Source of the DNA: CAWCOU01 sp963797335 | GTDB lineage: Bacteria; Pseudomonadota; Gammaproteobacteria; JAURND01 | Length of the DNA stretch: 64,000 nucleotides | Direction: 5' to 3' | Assembly (NCBI GenBank): GCA_963797335.1 | Contig: CAWCOU010000006.1 | Span: forward strand, 992,001 to 1,056,000 | In this document: positions 17,137 to 25,797 of the stretch, piece after piece | How the letters are laid out: each line of letters starts with the position of its first letter | Position numbering within the stretch: position 1 is the first letter of the stretch | The notes under the pieces: model-generated | Databases searched by the model: none | Told to the model about the DNA's origin: nothing | What the model saw: the letters and a program-made list of their open reading frames with translations, nothing else | Translations under genes and position numbers: made by a program

Positions 17137-17579
17137 TCTTTATCCTCCAAAACTTTCGTAATTAGGGCAAATCGATCGGGTGAAAAAACGCGTGTTAATA
17201 AACGTAACCGTTCAAACACAATATTACGGCGTAAAAATAATCCGGCTACATCATCGCTTGAATAACTGACACGTTCGGCATGCATTAACAGTTTTGAAGC
17301 GGCACCTGGGTGAGCTGAGTCCAAGGCCTGCAGTAATCGCAGGTTACGGCTGGCTTTGATGTAAGCCGCTATTTTAATGAAATCATCTTCTCTCTGTAGA
17401 TCCACACCACCGACATCGTCCAGGGCATTGCCAAGCTCTTTCATGGCATTTTCTAGCTGCGGATCGCCATCTAATGTCCAATCTTCAACACCTTCCATGA
17501 AGGTAACGACTCGATAGATGATCGGATCTTCGTATTCATGCCAAAAGCTATGGGTCGCTTCCAGGCTAAGATCAGGCAT
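17133..17579 (-). CDS. icmW: Dot/Icm secretion protein IcmW
   Basis: IcmW is a small acidic cytosolic adaptor. It pairs with IcmS and attaches to the DotL coupling complex to deliver a subset of effectors. The 148-residue protein begins MPDLSLEA, as in Legionella. It contains PIIYRVVTFMEGVEDWTLDG, then DSAHPGAASKLLMHAE and FLRRNIVFERLRLLTRVFS, all close to the family sequence. ATG 17579 is chosen for this match; an in-frame start at 17705 adds 42 residues without similarity. No icmV, dotA or icmS is in the window, so the locus is split from the rest of the system. Confidence 0.95.
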   Translation of the reverse strand: MPDLSLEATHSFWHEYEDPIIYRVVTFMEGVEDWTLDGDPQLENAMKELGNALDDVGGVDLQREDDFIKIAAYIKASRNLRLLQALDSAHPGAASKLLMHAERVSYSSDDVAGLFLRRNIVFERLRLLTRVFSPDRFALITKVLEDKE

Positions 17580-17731
17580 AGGGTTTTCACTCTCTGTTAA
17601 GGAAAGTCGGTGGGTCATTGTAATACAAACTGCCGTCAATATGCCACCGCCATATTTTGGCCTGGGAGCCGCCGCGCTTCCAGGTTCCATACGGAATAAA
17701 ACCATTATAATTGAGAATCATTATTGCATTC

Positions 17732-19738
17732 TTAAGTGGAGGGGCTGGCCCATGAAATCAGCTGAACGCCTTCTTCGAGAACATCTCCTTTTTGATAAAA
17801 AATCTCCGCCACGACACCATCCACGGCGGCATAAACGGTGTGCTGCATTTTCATAGCCTCCACCGTCAACAGTCGGTCTCCTTTTTTGACTGCTTGCCCT
17901 GGTGAAACAAAAATTTCAGTGAGTGCACCAGGCATGGGGGCGACTACCGTGTGGGCACCCTCACCTTCTTTAGGAGTCGAAAAATCGTCGGCGATCACGA
18001 AGCAGCTGTGTTGGCCTTGATGAAAAACATGCAGCTCTCGGCCCGAGAAATAAACCGCACCACTGATCGTTTGCTCGTGGATGTGCAGCTGGATCTGGTG
18101 ATGATCGATTTCGTAGTGGTCAAGCACATAGACAATGCCATCTACGGCTAAGGCTTGAATTAAATCTCCCGTTTGCTGGACAGTCACTAGCTCGGTTTTT
18201 TCGCCTTGACGGAAAGACAAAGCCCGCTCAGCCATGGCATTGAGACGCCAATTATCACCCTTAAACCACGGTGAATAACTATCCGCTGACGCTTGCGCAA
18301 CCTGCCTTATATTCTCTTGGTCGTGGCGGATAATGGCTAAAGCAGCAAATAATAAAGGCATCACCACACTGGGGGGAGCGGGTTGGAGCAATTGATCGGC
18401 ATGACGGGCAATAAAGCTTGTATCTAATTCCGCAGCCAAGAAAGAGGGGTTATCGACGATGGTTTTCAATAATCCTATATTGGTTTGAACCCCCACGACA
18501 TGAAAATCTACTAGGGCTTGGCTTAGGCGTGTCAATGCTTGTTGCCGGTCCACATCCCAGGCAATGAGTTTGGCAATTAAGGGGTCATAATAAACGGAGA
18601 TGGCGTCACCGGCCCGCACTCCACTGTCGATGCGAATATGATCATTCTCGGTTGGCATATGTAAATGGGCTATCAACCCCACGGATGGCATAAAGTCTTT
18701 TTGTGGGTCTTCGGCATAAATGCGAGCTTCGACGGCGTGACCGTGGATGTGCAAATCGGCCTGCTCGGTAATCGGTAATACTTCTCCCGCCGCTACTTGC
18801 AATTGCCAGGCCACCAGATCAAGCCCGGTAATTTTTTCGGTCACCGGATGCTCCACTTGCAAGCGAGTATTCATTTCCATGAAGTAAAACTGGTCTTCTG
18901 GCGTTAACAAGAATTCAATTGTGCCAGCACCTCGGTAATCGATCGCTAGCATCGCATTAACGGCGGCTTCACCCATGGCTTGCCGAGTTGCTGCCGATAG
19001 GTGGGGGGCTGGCGCTTCTTCGATTATTTTCTGGTGACGGCGTTGTAAAGAACAATCCCGTTCGAACAAATAGAGGGCATGGCCGTGCGCATCGGCAAAC
19101 ACTTGCATTTCGACATGGCGCGCTTGAGCCAAGTATTTTTCTAATAATACCCGATCATCGGCAAAGCTGGCTTTTGCTTCTTGCTGAGCTGCAGATAAGG
19201 CTTCTGGGAAATCAACCGCTTGGGTCACCACTCGCATTCCCTTGCCACCACCTCCGGCCACCGCTTTAATGAGCACTGGGTAACCCATGGTATCGGCGGC
19301 TTTTTGTAGGCTGGCCAGATCTTGGGCCTCGCCGTGATAGCCGGGGATCACTGGCACCCCTGCCTTCTGCATCAATTGTTTTGCGGTGTTTTTTTCGCCC
19401 ATGGCACGAATCGCGGCTGCCGGGGGGCCGATAAAAACGATGCCTTCCTCGGCACAACGTTCGACAAAGTCGGCATTTTCCGATAAAAAGCCGTACCCAG
19501 GGTGTATGGCTTCCGCCTGAGCGGTTTTAGCCACTTGCAGGATGGCTTCTCCCCTGAGGTAACTTTCGCTACTGGGCGCAGGGCCTATGCAGTAGGCCTC
19601 CTCTGCTAATTGAACGTGTAAGGCGTGGGCGTCTGCCGTGGAATACACGGCGACTGTGGCGATATCCAGTTCTTTTGCTGTGCGGATGATGCGGCAGGCA
19701 ATTTCTCCTCGATTCGCAATGAGAATTTTTTTAAACAT
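17732..19738 (-). CDS. Biotin-dependent acyl-CoA carboxylase alpha subunit (methylcrotonyl-/propionyl-type)
   Basis: The 668-residue protein joins biotin carboxylase (FKKILIANRGEIACRI at the N-terminus, ATP-grasp loop AGGGGKGMR, EMNTRLQVEHPVTE) to a C-terminal biotinyl domain. The biotin site is EAMKMQH. Architecture fits the alpha subunit of methylcrotonyl-CoA carboxylase (leucine breakdown) or propionyl/geranyl-CoA relatives. The carboxyltransferase beta subunit is not adjacent, so the substrate is unresolved. ATG 19738 has GAGGA upstream; 19756 does not. icmW starts about 150 bases downstream on the same strand. Read-through is possible but not shown. Confidence 0.9.
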   Translation of the reverse strand: MFKKILIANRGEIACRIIRTAKELDIATVAVYSTADAHALHVQLAEEAYCIGPAPSSESYLRGEAILQVAKTAQAEAIHPGYGFLSENADFVERCAEEGIVFIGPPAAAIRAMGEKNTAKQLMQKAGVPVIPGYHGEAQDLASLQKAADTMGYPVLIKAVAGGGGKGMRVVTQAVDFPEALSAAQQEAKASFADDRVLLEKYLAQARHVEMQVFADAHGHALYLFERDCSLQRRHQKIIEEAPAPHLSAATRQAMGEAAVNAMLAIDYRGAGTIEFLLTPEDQFYFMEMNTRLQVEHPVTEKITGLDLVAWQLQVAAGEVLPITEQADLHIHGHAVEARIYAEDPQKDFMPSVGLIAHLHMPTENDHIRIDSGVRAGDAISVYYDPLIAKLIAWDVDRQQALTRLSQALVDFHVVGVQTNIGLLKTIVDNPSFLAAELDTSFIARHADQLLQPAPPSVVMPLLFAALAIIRHDQENIRQVAQASADSYSPWFKGDNWRLNAMAERALSFRQGEKTELVTVQQTGDLIQALAVDGIVYVLDHYEIDHHQIQLHIHEQTISGAVYFSGRELHVFHQGQHSCFVIADDFSTPKEGEGAHTVVAPMPGALTEIFVSPGQAVKKGDRLLTVEAMKMQHTVYAAVDGVVAEIFYQKGDVLEEGVQLISWASPST

Positions 19739-19768
19739 CGTTGTCCTCAGGTTCATATAGGCCGTATA

Positions 19769-20419
19769 ATGTGGTTTATGGATAATAGCCTTGAGTTAAT
19801 TCAAACCATTCTGTTCTATGCCATACCGATTTTATTCGCTATCACGTTGCATGAGGTGGCGCATGGTTGGGTGGCCAATAAGTTGGGCGATCCCACCGCG
19901 AAGATGATGGGCCGACTAACGTTGAATCCCATCAAACACATCGACCCCATCGGCACTGTTCTTGTGCCTCTGCTGTTATTGCTGATGAAAACTAATTTTC
20001 TATTCGGCTGGGCGAAACCCGTGCCTATCACGTGGGAAAATTTGCGTAAGCCTAGACGTGATGCGGCGTTGGTGGCGGTAGCAGGGCCTTTGTCGAATTT
20101 TATTATGGCGTTGATCTGGGTCGCATTATTGAAACTTGGGTCTGTGTGGAATGTTAAAGCGTTGTTGACGATGGGTCAAATTGGGATGGTAGTCAATCTG
20201 CTCTTGATGGTGTTGAATTTGATCCCTATTCCGCCGCTGGATGGCAGCCGGGTGGTCAGTAGTTTGTTACCCCGTAAAGCGTCACTGGTTTATAATCGCA
20301 TAGAACCCTTTGGGTTTTTTATTCTGATCGGGTTGTTGGTATTTGGTTTATTAAGCGCGGTGTTAATACCCGTTGTGTCCCTTCTTGCCTCTGCTTTAGC
20401 AACTTTATTTCAACTCTAA
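19769..20419 (+). CDS. Site-2-protease-family (M50) membrane metalloprotease
   Basis: The 216-residue polytopic protein carries HEVAHG (zinc-binding HExxH) in its first segment and NLIPIPPLDG in the later one, the two catalytic motifs of M50 peptidases. The short form without a PDZ domain corresponds to the SREBP-protease-like group often found beside trpS or scpA. Substrate unknown. The start is ATG 19769 or ATG 19778. A TATAAT hexamer (19765-19770) overlaps the first ATG, so a leaderless mRNA starting at 19778 is possible. Confidence 0.88.
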   Translation: MWFMDNSLELIQTILFYAIPILFAITLHEVAHGWVANKLGDPTAKMMGRLTLNPIKHIDPIGTVLVPLLLLLMKTNFLFGWAKPVPITWENLRKPRRDAALVAVAGPLSNFIMALIWVALLKLGSVWNVKALLTMGQIGMVVNLLLMVLNLIPIPPLDGSRVVSSLLPRKASLVYNRIEPFGFFILIGLLVFGLLSAVLIPVVSLLASALATLFQL

Positions 20420-20454
20420 ATTGTTTGATTATGGTGTAGATTTTGTTTCTCATC

Positions 20455-20541
20455 ATGGTGAGCACGCTGCGCTTTGCCCACCCTACCTGTTATTACCAAC
20501 AATTTTCCGGTAGGGTGGGCAAAATGCAGCATGCCCACCAT
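20455..20541. repeat. Inverted repeat, family A
   Basis: The arms (ATGGTGAGCACGCTGCGC... and ...GCAGCATGCCCACCAT) are about 33 bases each around a short AT-rich loop. They contain the GGTAGGGTGGGC extension also seen at 31673-31705. The repeat sits between the convergent M50 and pssA genes and can fold as a long hairpin. Confidence 0.85.
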
Positions 20542-20557
20542 TTGCGATGAGATAGGA

Positions 20558-21316
20558 TCATTTTTCCTTTTTAGTCGAATGCCTGGCCAGATATCGACGT
20601 TTTTTCCGCCATAGCCAATACACGGGCCCTGATAATACGAAGACTATCGAAAGAATAAACCACACTAACGGCGGCTCCACAGAAGAGAGCACAAATAATA
20701 ACACCACCAGTAAAATGACCACGAAAGGCACTTTGTTCTTTAAATCTAAATCTTTAAAACTGTAATAAGGTAAATTGCTGACCATCAATAACCCAGTCAA
20801 AATCGTGGCAATCATGACGATGATATGCATGAACGGGCCGCCTAAATCAAATTCCTCAATGCTCCAGATTAAGCTCACTATCAAACTCGCCCCTGCCGGA
20901 CAAGGTAATCCTTTGAAAAAACGCTTGTCGGTGACGCCGATTTGGGTATTAAAACGCGCCAATCGCAAAGCCACAGCCGCAGCGTAGATAAAGGCTGCCA
21001 ACCACCCCGGCTTTCCAAGGGTATTCAACCCCCAGGTGTAACTGATCAAGGCCGGGGCAACACCGAAAGAAACCATATCGGATAAACTGTCTAATTCAGC
21101 ACCAAAATTGGTTTGAGTGTGGGTTAGCCTCGCAACCCGACCATCTAGGGTATCCATCACCATCGCAATGAATGTGGCGATGCCGGCATTATCAAATTGC
21201 CCCTTTAAGGCAGCCACTATGGCGTAAAAGCCGGCAAATAACGCCGCCAGGGTAAATAGGTTGGGTAATAGGTAGATGCCCTTACCCCGTGTGGGTTGCG
21301 GTGATTTTTCGATCAT
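20558..21316 (-). CDS. pssA: CDP-diacylglycerol-serine O-phosphatidyltransferase
   Basis: PssA makes phosphatidylserine, precursor of phosphatidylethanolamine. The 252-residue integral membrane enzyme carries the CDP-alcohol phosphatidyltransferase signature DTLDGRVAR...GAELDSLSD (D-x2-D-G-x2-A-R-x8-G-x3-D-x3-D). About eight hydrophobic segments and a basic C-terminus follow. This is the membrane type, not the PLD-like Escherichia coli type. ATG 21316 follows GGGAGGT. The neighbouring divergent clsB makes this a phospholipid region. Confidence 0.93.
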   Translation of the reverse strand: MIEKSPQPTRGKGIYLLPNLFTLAALFAGFYAIVAALKGQFDNAGIATFIAMVMDTLDGRVARLTHTQTNFGAELDSLSDMVSFGVAPALISYTWGLNTLGKPGWLAAFIYAAAVALRLARFNTQIGVTDKRFFKGLPCPAGASLIVSLIWSIEEFDLGGPFMHIIVMIATILTGLLMVSNLPYYSFKDLDLKNKVPFVVILLVVLLFVLSSVEPPLVWFILSIVFVLSGPVYWLWRKKRRYLARHSTKKEK

Positions 21317-21386
21317 GGTACCTCCCATAGGATAGTTTCTCACGCTCTGTTATAATAATTAATAATGATACAATCTCGGATGGACC

Positions 21387-21593
21387 ATGAGCAAATCTTC
21401 TCGCCATATGATAGCCCCGCCATTGGCCCCGTTAGTGCTCATGGGGAGGGATTTTTGGAGGCCATTGATGGCATTTCTTGAAAACACCTTGTTACCTCAT
21501 CAAACCATCACACGGCGAGACCTAGAACGATGGTTGCTCCCCGATTCGGTGGAAGGAGTGCTAAAGCACATCGTTGCTGTTAGTCAACTTTAA
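21387..21593 (+). pseudogene. C-terminal fragment of a LOG-family (TIGR00730) protein
   Basis: A 68-codon frame contains LAPLVLMGRDFWRPLMAFLE and ITRRDLERWLLPDSVEGVL. It resembles only the last quarter of LOG-family nucleotide-monophosphate phosphoribohydrolases (P-V/L-x-L-x-G-x-x-F-W, then the ITxxDLE helix). The catalytic PGGxGTxxE region is missing, and only about 70 bases separate it from pssA, so this is probably a remnant. An ATG and downstream clsB 10 bases away mean it could still be translated. Confidence 0.55.
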
Positions 21594-21602
21594 GTAAGCA
21601 CC

Positions 21603-22742
21603 ATGACGTCAGATGACATTAAGGAACTCGTGTTTGTTAATGGTGATCTTTATTATGAAGCATTGTTTGAAGATATCGCCAATGCCAAACAAACCATTGA
21701 CCTTGAGAGTTACATGTTTGCCAACGATTCATTGGGTCGAAAAATTGCCCAACTATTAGTGGCAGCAGCCGAACGAGGCGTAGTCATTCGCGTCTTAGTC
21801 GATGGTGCTGGCACCGTCGGTTGGAATGAAGAGTTGTACAAGCTATTGCATTCGGTCGGAATAAAAACGCGGGTTTTTAATCCATTTCCCTGGCGAATCT
21901 GGCAATGGCGGCATAGCATCAGCCATATCCCGTTTATGTTTAAACTATTTTATTTTATCGCCAGCATTAATAAAAGAAATCACCGAAAAGTATGGGTTAT
22001 CGATCAAAAAATCGTTTACATCGGTAGTGCCAATATCAACTCATGTCATTTAAGCAGCGAAAACGGCGGCGAAAATTGGCGTGATACGGTTGTCAAACTC
22101 ATGCACGTCGACACCACTGAACTCACCGATGCCTTTAATTCTGCCTGGGACCGAACACCCTTACAAAAACGATTGCGATTGCTTTTTCAACCCGTGAATA
22201 AACACCCCATTATTCGGTTAAACAATACGCGACATCGCCGCCGATTACTGTATAAAAACTTACTGAAGCGTCTCAGCCTATGCCATCGTCGCGTTTGGAT
22301 TACCAATGCGTATTTTATCCCCGATAATTTTTTGTTGCGTAAACTGAAAGAGCTAGCCAGAGCAAACGTCGATGTGCGTATTTTGTTGCCAAAGAAATCG
22401 GATATTCGGATGATGCCATGGGCATCGGCAACTTTCTATGATAGTTTACTAAAGGAAGGGGTACGCATATTTGTTTATTATCCCAGTATGTTACATGCGA
22501 AATCACTAATTTTGGATGATTGGTTTCTGGTGGGCTCCAGCAATTTAAATCATCGCAGTTTATTACACGATCTGGAAGTGGATGTCAGTATTTTTTCACC
22601 TGAGGCCAAAAAATTACTGGAAGAACAATTTATTGTCGACCAGAGTCACGCTGAAGAAATTCAGCTCTCTTATAAACGGAAACGACCCTGGTATGAAAAA
22701 TTTCTAGGTCGAATGTTACTGTATTTAAAATACTGGATGTAG
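21603..22742 (+). CDS. clsB: Cardiolipin synthase ClsB-like, phospholipase D superfamily
   Basis: The 379-residue protein has two HKD motifs: H127-x-K129 with D134 in NHRKVWVIDQK followed by GSANIN, and LHAKSLILDDW followed by GSSNLNHRS. It lacks N-terminal membrane segments, as in ClsB (YbhO), which joins phospholipids into cardiolipin. The next gene, four bases on, is YbhP-like, which reproduces the ybhO-ybhP pairing of Escherichia coli and supports the call. Secreted PLD effectors also exist in Legionellales but lack this partner. Confidence 0.88.
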   Translation: MTSDDIKELVFVNGDLYYEALFEDIANAKQTIDLESYMFANDSLGRKIAQLLVAAAERGVVIRVLVDGAGTVGWNEELYKLLHSVGIKTRVFNPFPWRIWQWRHSISHIPFMFKLFYFIASINKRNHRKVWVIDQKIVYIGSANINSCHLSSENGGENWRDTVVKLMHVDTTELTDAFNSAWDRTPLQKRLRLLFQPVNKHPIIRLNNTRHRRRLLYKNLLKRLSLCHRRVWITNAYFIPDNFLLRKLKELARANVDVRILLPKKSDIRMMPWASATFYDSLLKEGVRIFVYYPSMLHAKSLILDDWFLVGSSNLNHRSLLHDLEVDVSIFSPEAKKLLEEQFIVDQSHAEEIQLSYKRKRPWYEKFLGRMLLYLKYWM

Positions 22743-22745
22743 TAC

Positions 22746-23495
22746 ATGCCGGAAAAAATTAAAATTCTGACTTACAATATTCATAAAGGATTTAGCACGA
22801 CCCGATCGCGCTTTGTTTTACATCAAATTAAAGAGGCGATTGATGCCATCCATCCCGATATTGTTTTTTTACAGGAGATTCAGGGCGAACATACGGGTTA
22901 TGAAACCACCATTCACAATTGGCCGAAACAGACTCAGTGCGAATTCTTAGCAACCCATTTATGGCCGCATGTTGCCTATGGTAAAAATGCCATTTATGAT
23001 ATCGGCCATCATGGCAATGCGATTTTAAGCAAATTCCCTTTCACAGCCTGGGAGAATATTGATGTCTCATTGCAGGCAAAAGCCAGCCGCAGTTTATTGC
23101 ACGGCATACTGCAATTGCCGAATAATCCAACACCTATTCATGTCATCTGTATTCATTTGGGGTTATTTAAAGCAGAACGCGCCAAACAGTTAAAACAATT
23201 ATGCGATCGCATCGAATCGCACGTGCCCGCCAATGAACCACTTATCATTGCCGGTGATTTTAACGATTGGCGACGACAGGCGCAGCATTATTTAGAAACG
23301 CATTTATCGTTGCGAGAAGCATTTAAAGAATTGACCGGCAAACACGCGCGCTCGTTTCCTGTGTGGCGGCCAACTTTGCAAGTCGATCGAATTTATTTCC
23401 GACATGTGACGATCGTGCAATGCCAACGTTTCAATGAATTACCTTGGCGACGCTTGTCAGACCACGCACCGTTATACGCCGAGTTTTATATTTAA
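22746..23495 (+). CDS. Endonuclease/exonuclease/phosphatase-family protein, YbhP-like
   Basis: The 249-residue protein shows the EEP-fold sequence: LTYNIHKGF at the start, PDIVFLQEIQGE (metal-binding Glu), IHLGLF, IIAGDFNDW and the final SDHAPLYAEF (catalytic Asp-His). It has no signal peptide. It follows clsB with three spacer bases. The linked YbhP is of unknown function; a phosphodiesterase acting on a lipid or related phosphoester is likely. Confidence 0.88.
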   Translation: MPEKIKILTYNIHKGFSTTRSRFVLHQIKEAIDAIHPDIVFLQEIQGEHTGYETTIHNWPKQTQCEFLATHLWPHVAYGKNAIYDIGHHGNAILSKFPFTAWENIDVSLQAKASRSLLHGILQLPNNPTPIHVICIHLGLFKAERAKQLKQLCDRIESHVPANEPLIIAGDFNDWRRQAQHYLETHLSLREAFKELTGKHARSFPVWRPTLQVDRIYFRHVTIVQCQRFNELPWRRLSDHAPLYAEFYI

Positions 23496-23507
23496 ACTGG
23501 ATAACTC

Positions 23508-23624
23508 CCCACGTCACCCCGAGCACTCACATCTCCCCAGCACTCCACGCCTTCTCAGCACTCCACGTCTCCCCAGAGCACCACGTCATCCCGAGCGAAG
23601 CGAGGGACCTCCTGAATATGGCAC
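23508..23624. repeat. Degenerate tandem repeat ending in a family B unit
   Basis: From 23508 to 23583 there are about four imperfect 18-19 base units of the type CAGCACTCCACG(T/C)CT. They run into a 41-base family B unit at 23584-23624 (CGTCATCCCGAGCGAAGCGA, ending GAATATGGCAC) that matches those at 31474-31606. It lies just past the YbhP-like stop. Confidence 0.7.
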
Positions 23625-23651
23625 AATCTGCATTTTCAAGTGCGATCCCAC

Positions 23652-23816
23652 CTAATTCTTAATCACTTTTCCCCATGTTTTTAACCAATCTTTTACTTCT
23701 CGACATGTTAGATGTTGCCCTGTTTCTTGATAATGCTGCCAAGACGCCAACGCCTCTTGTTTAAAGTTTTCCCTTGCATCTTCACCTTCAACGTATTGCC
23801 GTTTGGCTTTCACCAT
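23652..23816 (-). CDS. Orphan antitoxin-like protein
   Basis: The 54-residue product (ATG 23816; another ATG at 23837) reads as a short acidic/basic helical protein. Its EALASWQHYQETGQHLTCREVKDWL stretch, spanning about residues 22-46, resembles CopG/ParD-type antitoxins paired with ParE toxins. The usual toxin reading frame downstream is missing: only repeats lie between it and the YbhP-like gene. It is probably a lone antitoxin or the remnant of a toxin-antitoxin pair. Confidence 0.6.
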   Translation of the reverse strand: MVKAKRQYVEGEDARENFKQEALASWQHYQETGQHLTCREVKDWLKTWGKVIKN

Positions 23817-23890
23817 TATTTTGCCTGAAATAATCATTGATATTGAGCCTCGATTATTGAGGGATTTTGATATTAGGCATTTCTTGAAAA

Positions 23891-24904
23891 ATGCGCCATA
23901 CCGTTTCTCTTATTAATTTATCAATGCAAAAAGCACATGAACTGGTGTATATTATTTGGATTATATACCGCCATCCGAGAATAGGCACATCTGTGACTAG
24001 ATTACCCCTACCCAATAAAATTGCTTACGTGATGTCCCCTCGCTTAGGTGATACGCTAATTTTCATGGTGACAGCCAATAATTTGCACCTTAATGGCTTT
24101 CCTATCCAAATTTTTAGCGATTTTTTATATACACTGCGTGATTGGTTTCCAGGGTTGGATATACACCCTTACCCAGCCATTGACCAAGTACACACAACCT
24201 TGGCGAAATTCGATCTCATATTGCATAATTTTGCACCCGATTGGTTACTTACCCCCGAAAATGAAGACCTTAACCTGTGGCGGCTTGATTATGAAAAACT
24301 ATTTTACAATCGAAAACTACCTTTGATCGATATACAACTCATTGCTTGTAAAAAATTATTGGGGTTGAAAAAAATAGTAAGGGACAATGGCTTAGTCGTG
24401 CCCACCGGTCTTCATTTTCAACGCCATCATCGACGCGTGGCAGTTCACCCTACTGCCTCGACGGTCAATAAATATTGGCTGCCGGAACGCTTCATTGAAT
24501 TGGCACAACACTTACGTAAAAAAGGCTTTGACCCTGTTTTCGTCGTATCCCCCCATGAAATAGAACAAGTACCTTGGGTGGCACAACATGGCTTTCCCCT
24601 ATTCACACCCCACTCCATCATTGATTTGGCCAGCTGGCTCTATGAATCGGGTTGGTTTATTGGTAACGATTCCGGCATTGGCCATTTAGCATCCAATCTT
24701 GGCATACCGACCTTATCCCTTATGCCACGGAAAAGCGTCAGAAATTATTGGCGACCAGCGTTTACCCAGGGGGAAGTCCTGTTTCCTAACATCCCTTTAA
24801 TATTCACCCCATTAAAACTCAGGTATTGGCGGCACCTTATTTCCGTGAGGCGCGTGCTAAAAACCTTTGAACGTATGAATAATCGATATGCGCCCGCTGA
24901 ATAG
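23891..24904 (+). CDS. Glycosyltransferase family 9 (heptosyltransferase-like)
   Basis: The 337-residue product shows the ADP-heptose:LPS heptosyltransferase fold. An N-terminal domain begins near KIAYVMSPRLGDTLIF. The C-terminal domain has VAVHPTASTVNKYWLPERF, VFVVSPHE and the donor-site stretch FIGNDSGIGHLASNLGIPTLSL. It probably adds a sugar to the LPS core in the cytosol. The acceptor is unknown, and no other core genes are adjacent. It overlaps nadC by 17 bases. Confidence 0.88.
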   Translation: MRHTVSLINLSMQKAHELVYIIWIIYRHPRIGTSVTRLPLPNKIAYVMSPRLGDTLIFMVTANNLHLNGFPIQIFSDFLYTLRDWFPGLDIHPYPAIDQVHTTLAKFDLILHNFAPDWLLTPENEDLNLWRLDYEKLFYNRKLPLIDIQLIACKKLLGLKKIVRDNGLVVPTGLHFQRHHRRVAVHPTASTVNKYWLPERFIELAQHLRKKGFDPVFVVSPHEIEQVPWVAQHGFPLFTPHSIIDLASWLYESGWFIGNDSGIGHLASNLGIPTLSLMPRKSVRNYWRPAFTQGEVLFPNIPLIFTPLKLRYWRHLISVRRVLKTFERMNNRYAPAE

Positions 24905-25781
24905 TGAACTTCAACAGTCATTCTACGAACAACTCGATGAACGCCTACTGCAAATCGCGTTAGACGAAGATCTCGGCTTTTCCCGTCAAGATGCCACCAC
25001 AAATCTGCTATTTCCCGCCTCTTCCCAAAAATACCAAGCTCGCATCATTTCTAAACACCCAGAGCCCATTGTGATCTGTGGCATCGGTTGGGCTCAGCAA
25101 ATAAGTGAGAAGTTCGCTGCCGATTCGTCTATCACCTCGGCATTCCAAGATGGTGACCGCTTGGAGCCCGGCCAAACTTTGCTGACCATCACTGCCCCAG
25201 CGAATGCGATATTATCCAGCGAACGAATTATCCTCAATTTCTTACGTCATCTCTGCGCTATCGCCACTTTGACCGCTAAATACGTCGATAGGGTCAAGCA
25301 TACCGACATGAAAATCTTGGATACCCGTAAAACCACCCCCGGTTTGCGCCATTTAGAAAAATATGCCGTATACTGCGGCGGCGGCGTCAATCACCGGATG
25401 GGGCTTTACGATGCCATCATGATTAAAGACACGCACGTGGACCTGCTGGGTGGCATGCAAGCTGCGCTAGCGCAACTATCCCCGCTGAATAGTCATGAAT
25501 TGCCGGTCATCGTGGAAGTTCGCTCTCCCCAAGAATTGGCCGTTGTGCTAGAATACGGGCGTGACAAAGTATCCCAGGTTCTTTTAGACAATATGTCGCT
25601 CGATATTTTACGTGCCTGCGTGGCCGATTGCCGTGGCTTATTTATGACAGAAGCCTCTGGGAACTTGCGACTAGATACCATCGCCGCCGTGGCCGAAACA
25701 GGCGTCAATTATGCTTCTGTTGGGGAATTGACGTATAATGCCGGTCAGGTTGATCTATCCATGTACGGCATTACCATTTGA
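24888..25781 (+). CDS. nadC: Nicotinate-nucleotide pyrophosphorylase (carboxylating)
   Basis: NadC converts quinolinate and PRPP to nicotinate mononucleotide. The 297-residue enzyme shows the family sequence: DEDLGFSRQDATTNLLFP near the N-terminus, SSERIILNFLRHLCAIAT, the active-site ILDTRKTTPGLRHLEKYAV, GGVNHRMGLYD and MIKDTH. The gene starts inside the end of the glycosyltransferase gene and is followed within 20 bases by the nadB remnant. The nadC-nadB-nadA order suggests an operon. Confidence 0.95.
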   Translation: MRPLNSELQQSFYEQLDERLLQIALDEDLGFSRQDATTNLLFPASSQKYQARIISKHPEPIVICGIGWAQQISEKFAADSSITSAFQDGDRLEPGQTLLTITAPANAILSSERIILNFLRHLCAIATLTAKYVDRVKHTDMKILDTRKTTPGLRHLEKYAVYCGGGVNHRMGLYDAIMIKDTHVDLLGGMQAALAQLSPLNSHELPVIVEVRSPQELAVVLEYGRDKVSQVLLDNMSLDILRACVADCRGLFMTEASGNLRLDTIAAVAETGVNYASVGELTYNAGQVDLSMYGITI

Positions 25782-25797
25782 ACGTTTTGAATTTATT

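Noticed and set aside
23508..23624. CRISPR-like array from the short tandem units
   Set aside because: Units are 18-19 bases, degenerate and contiguous with no spacers; no cas genes nearby.
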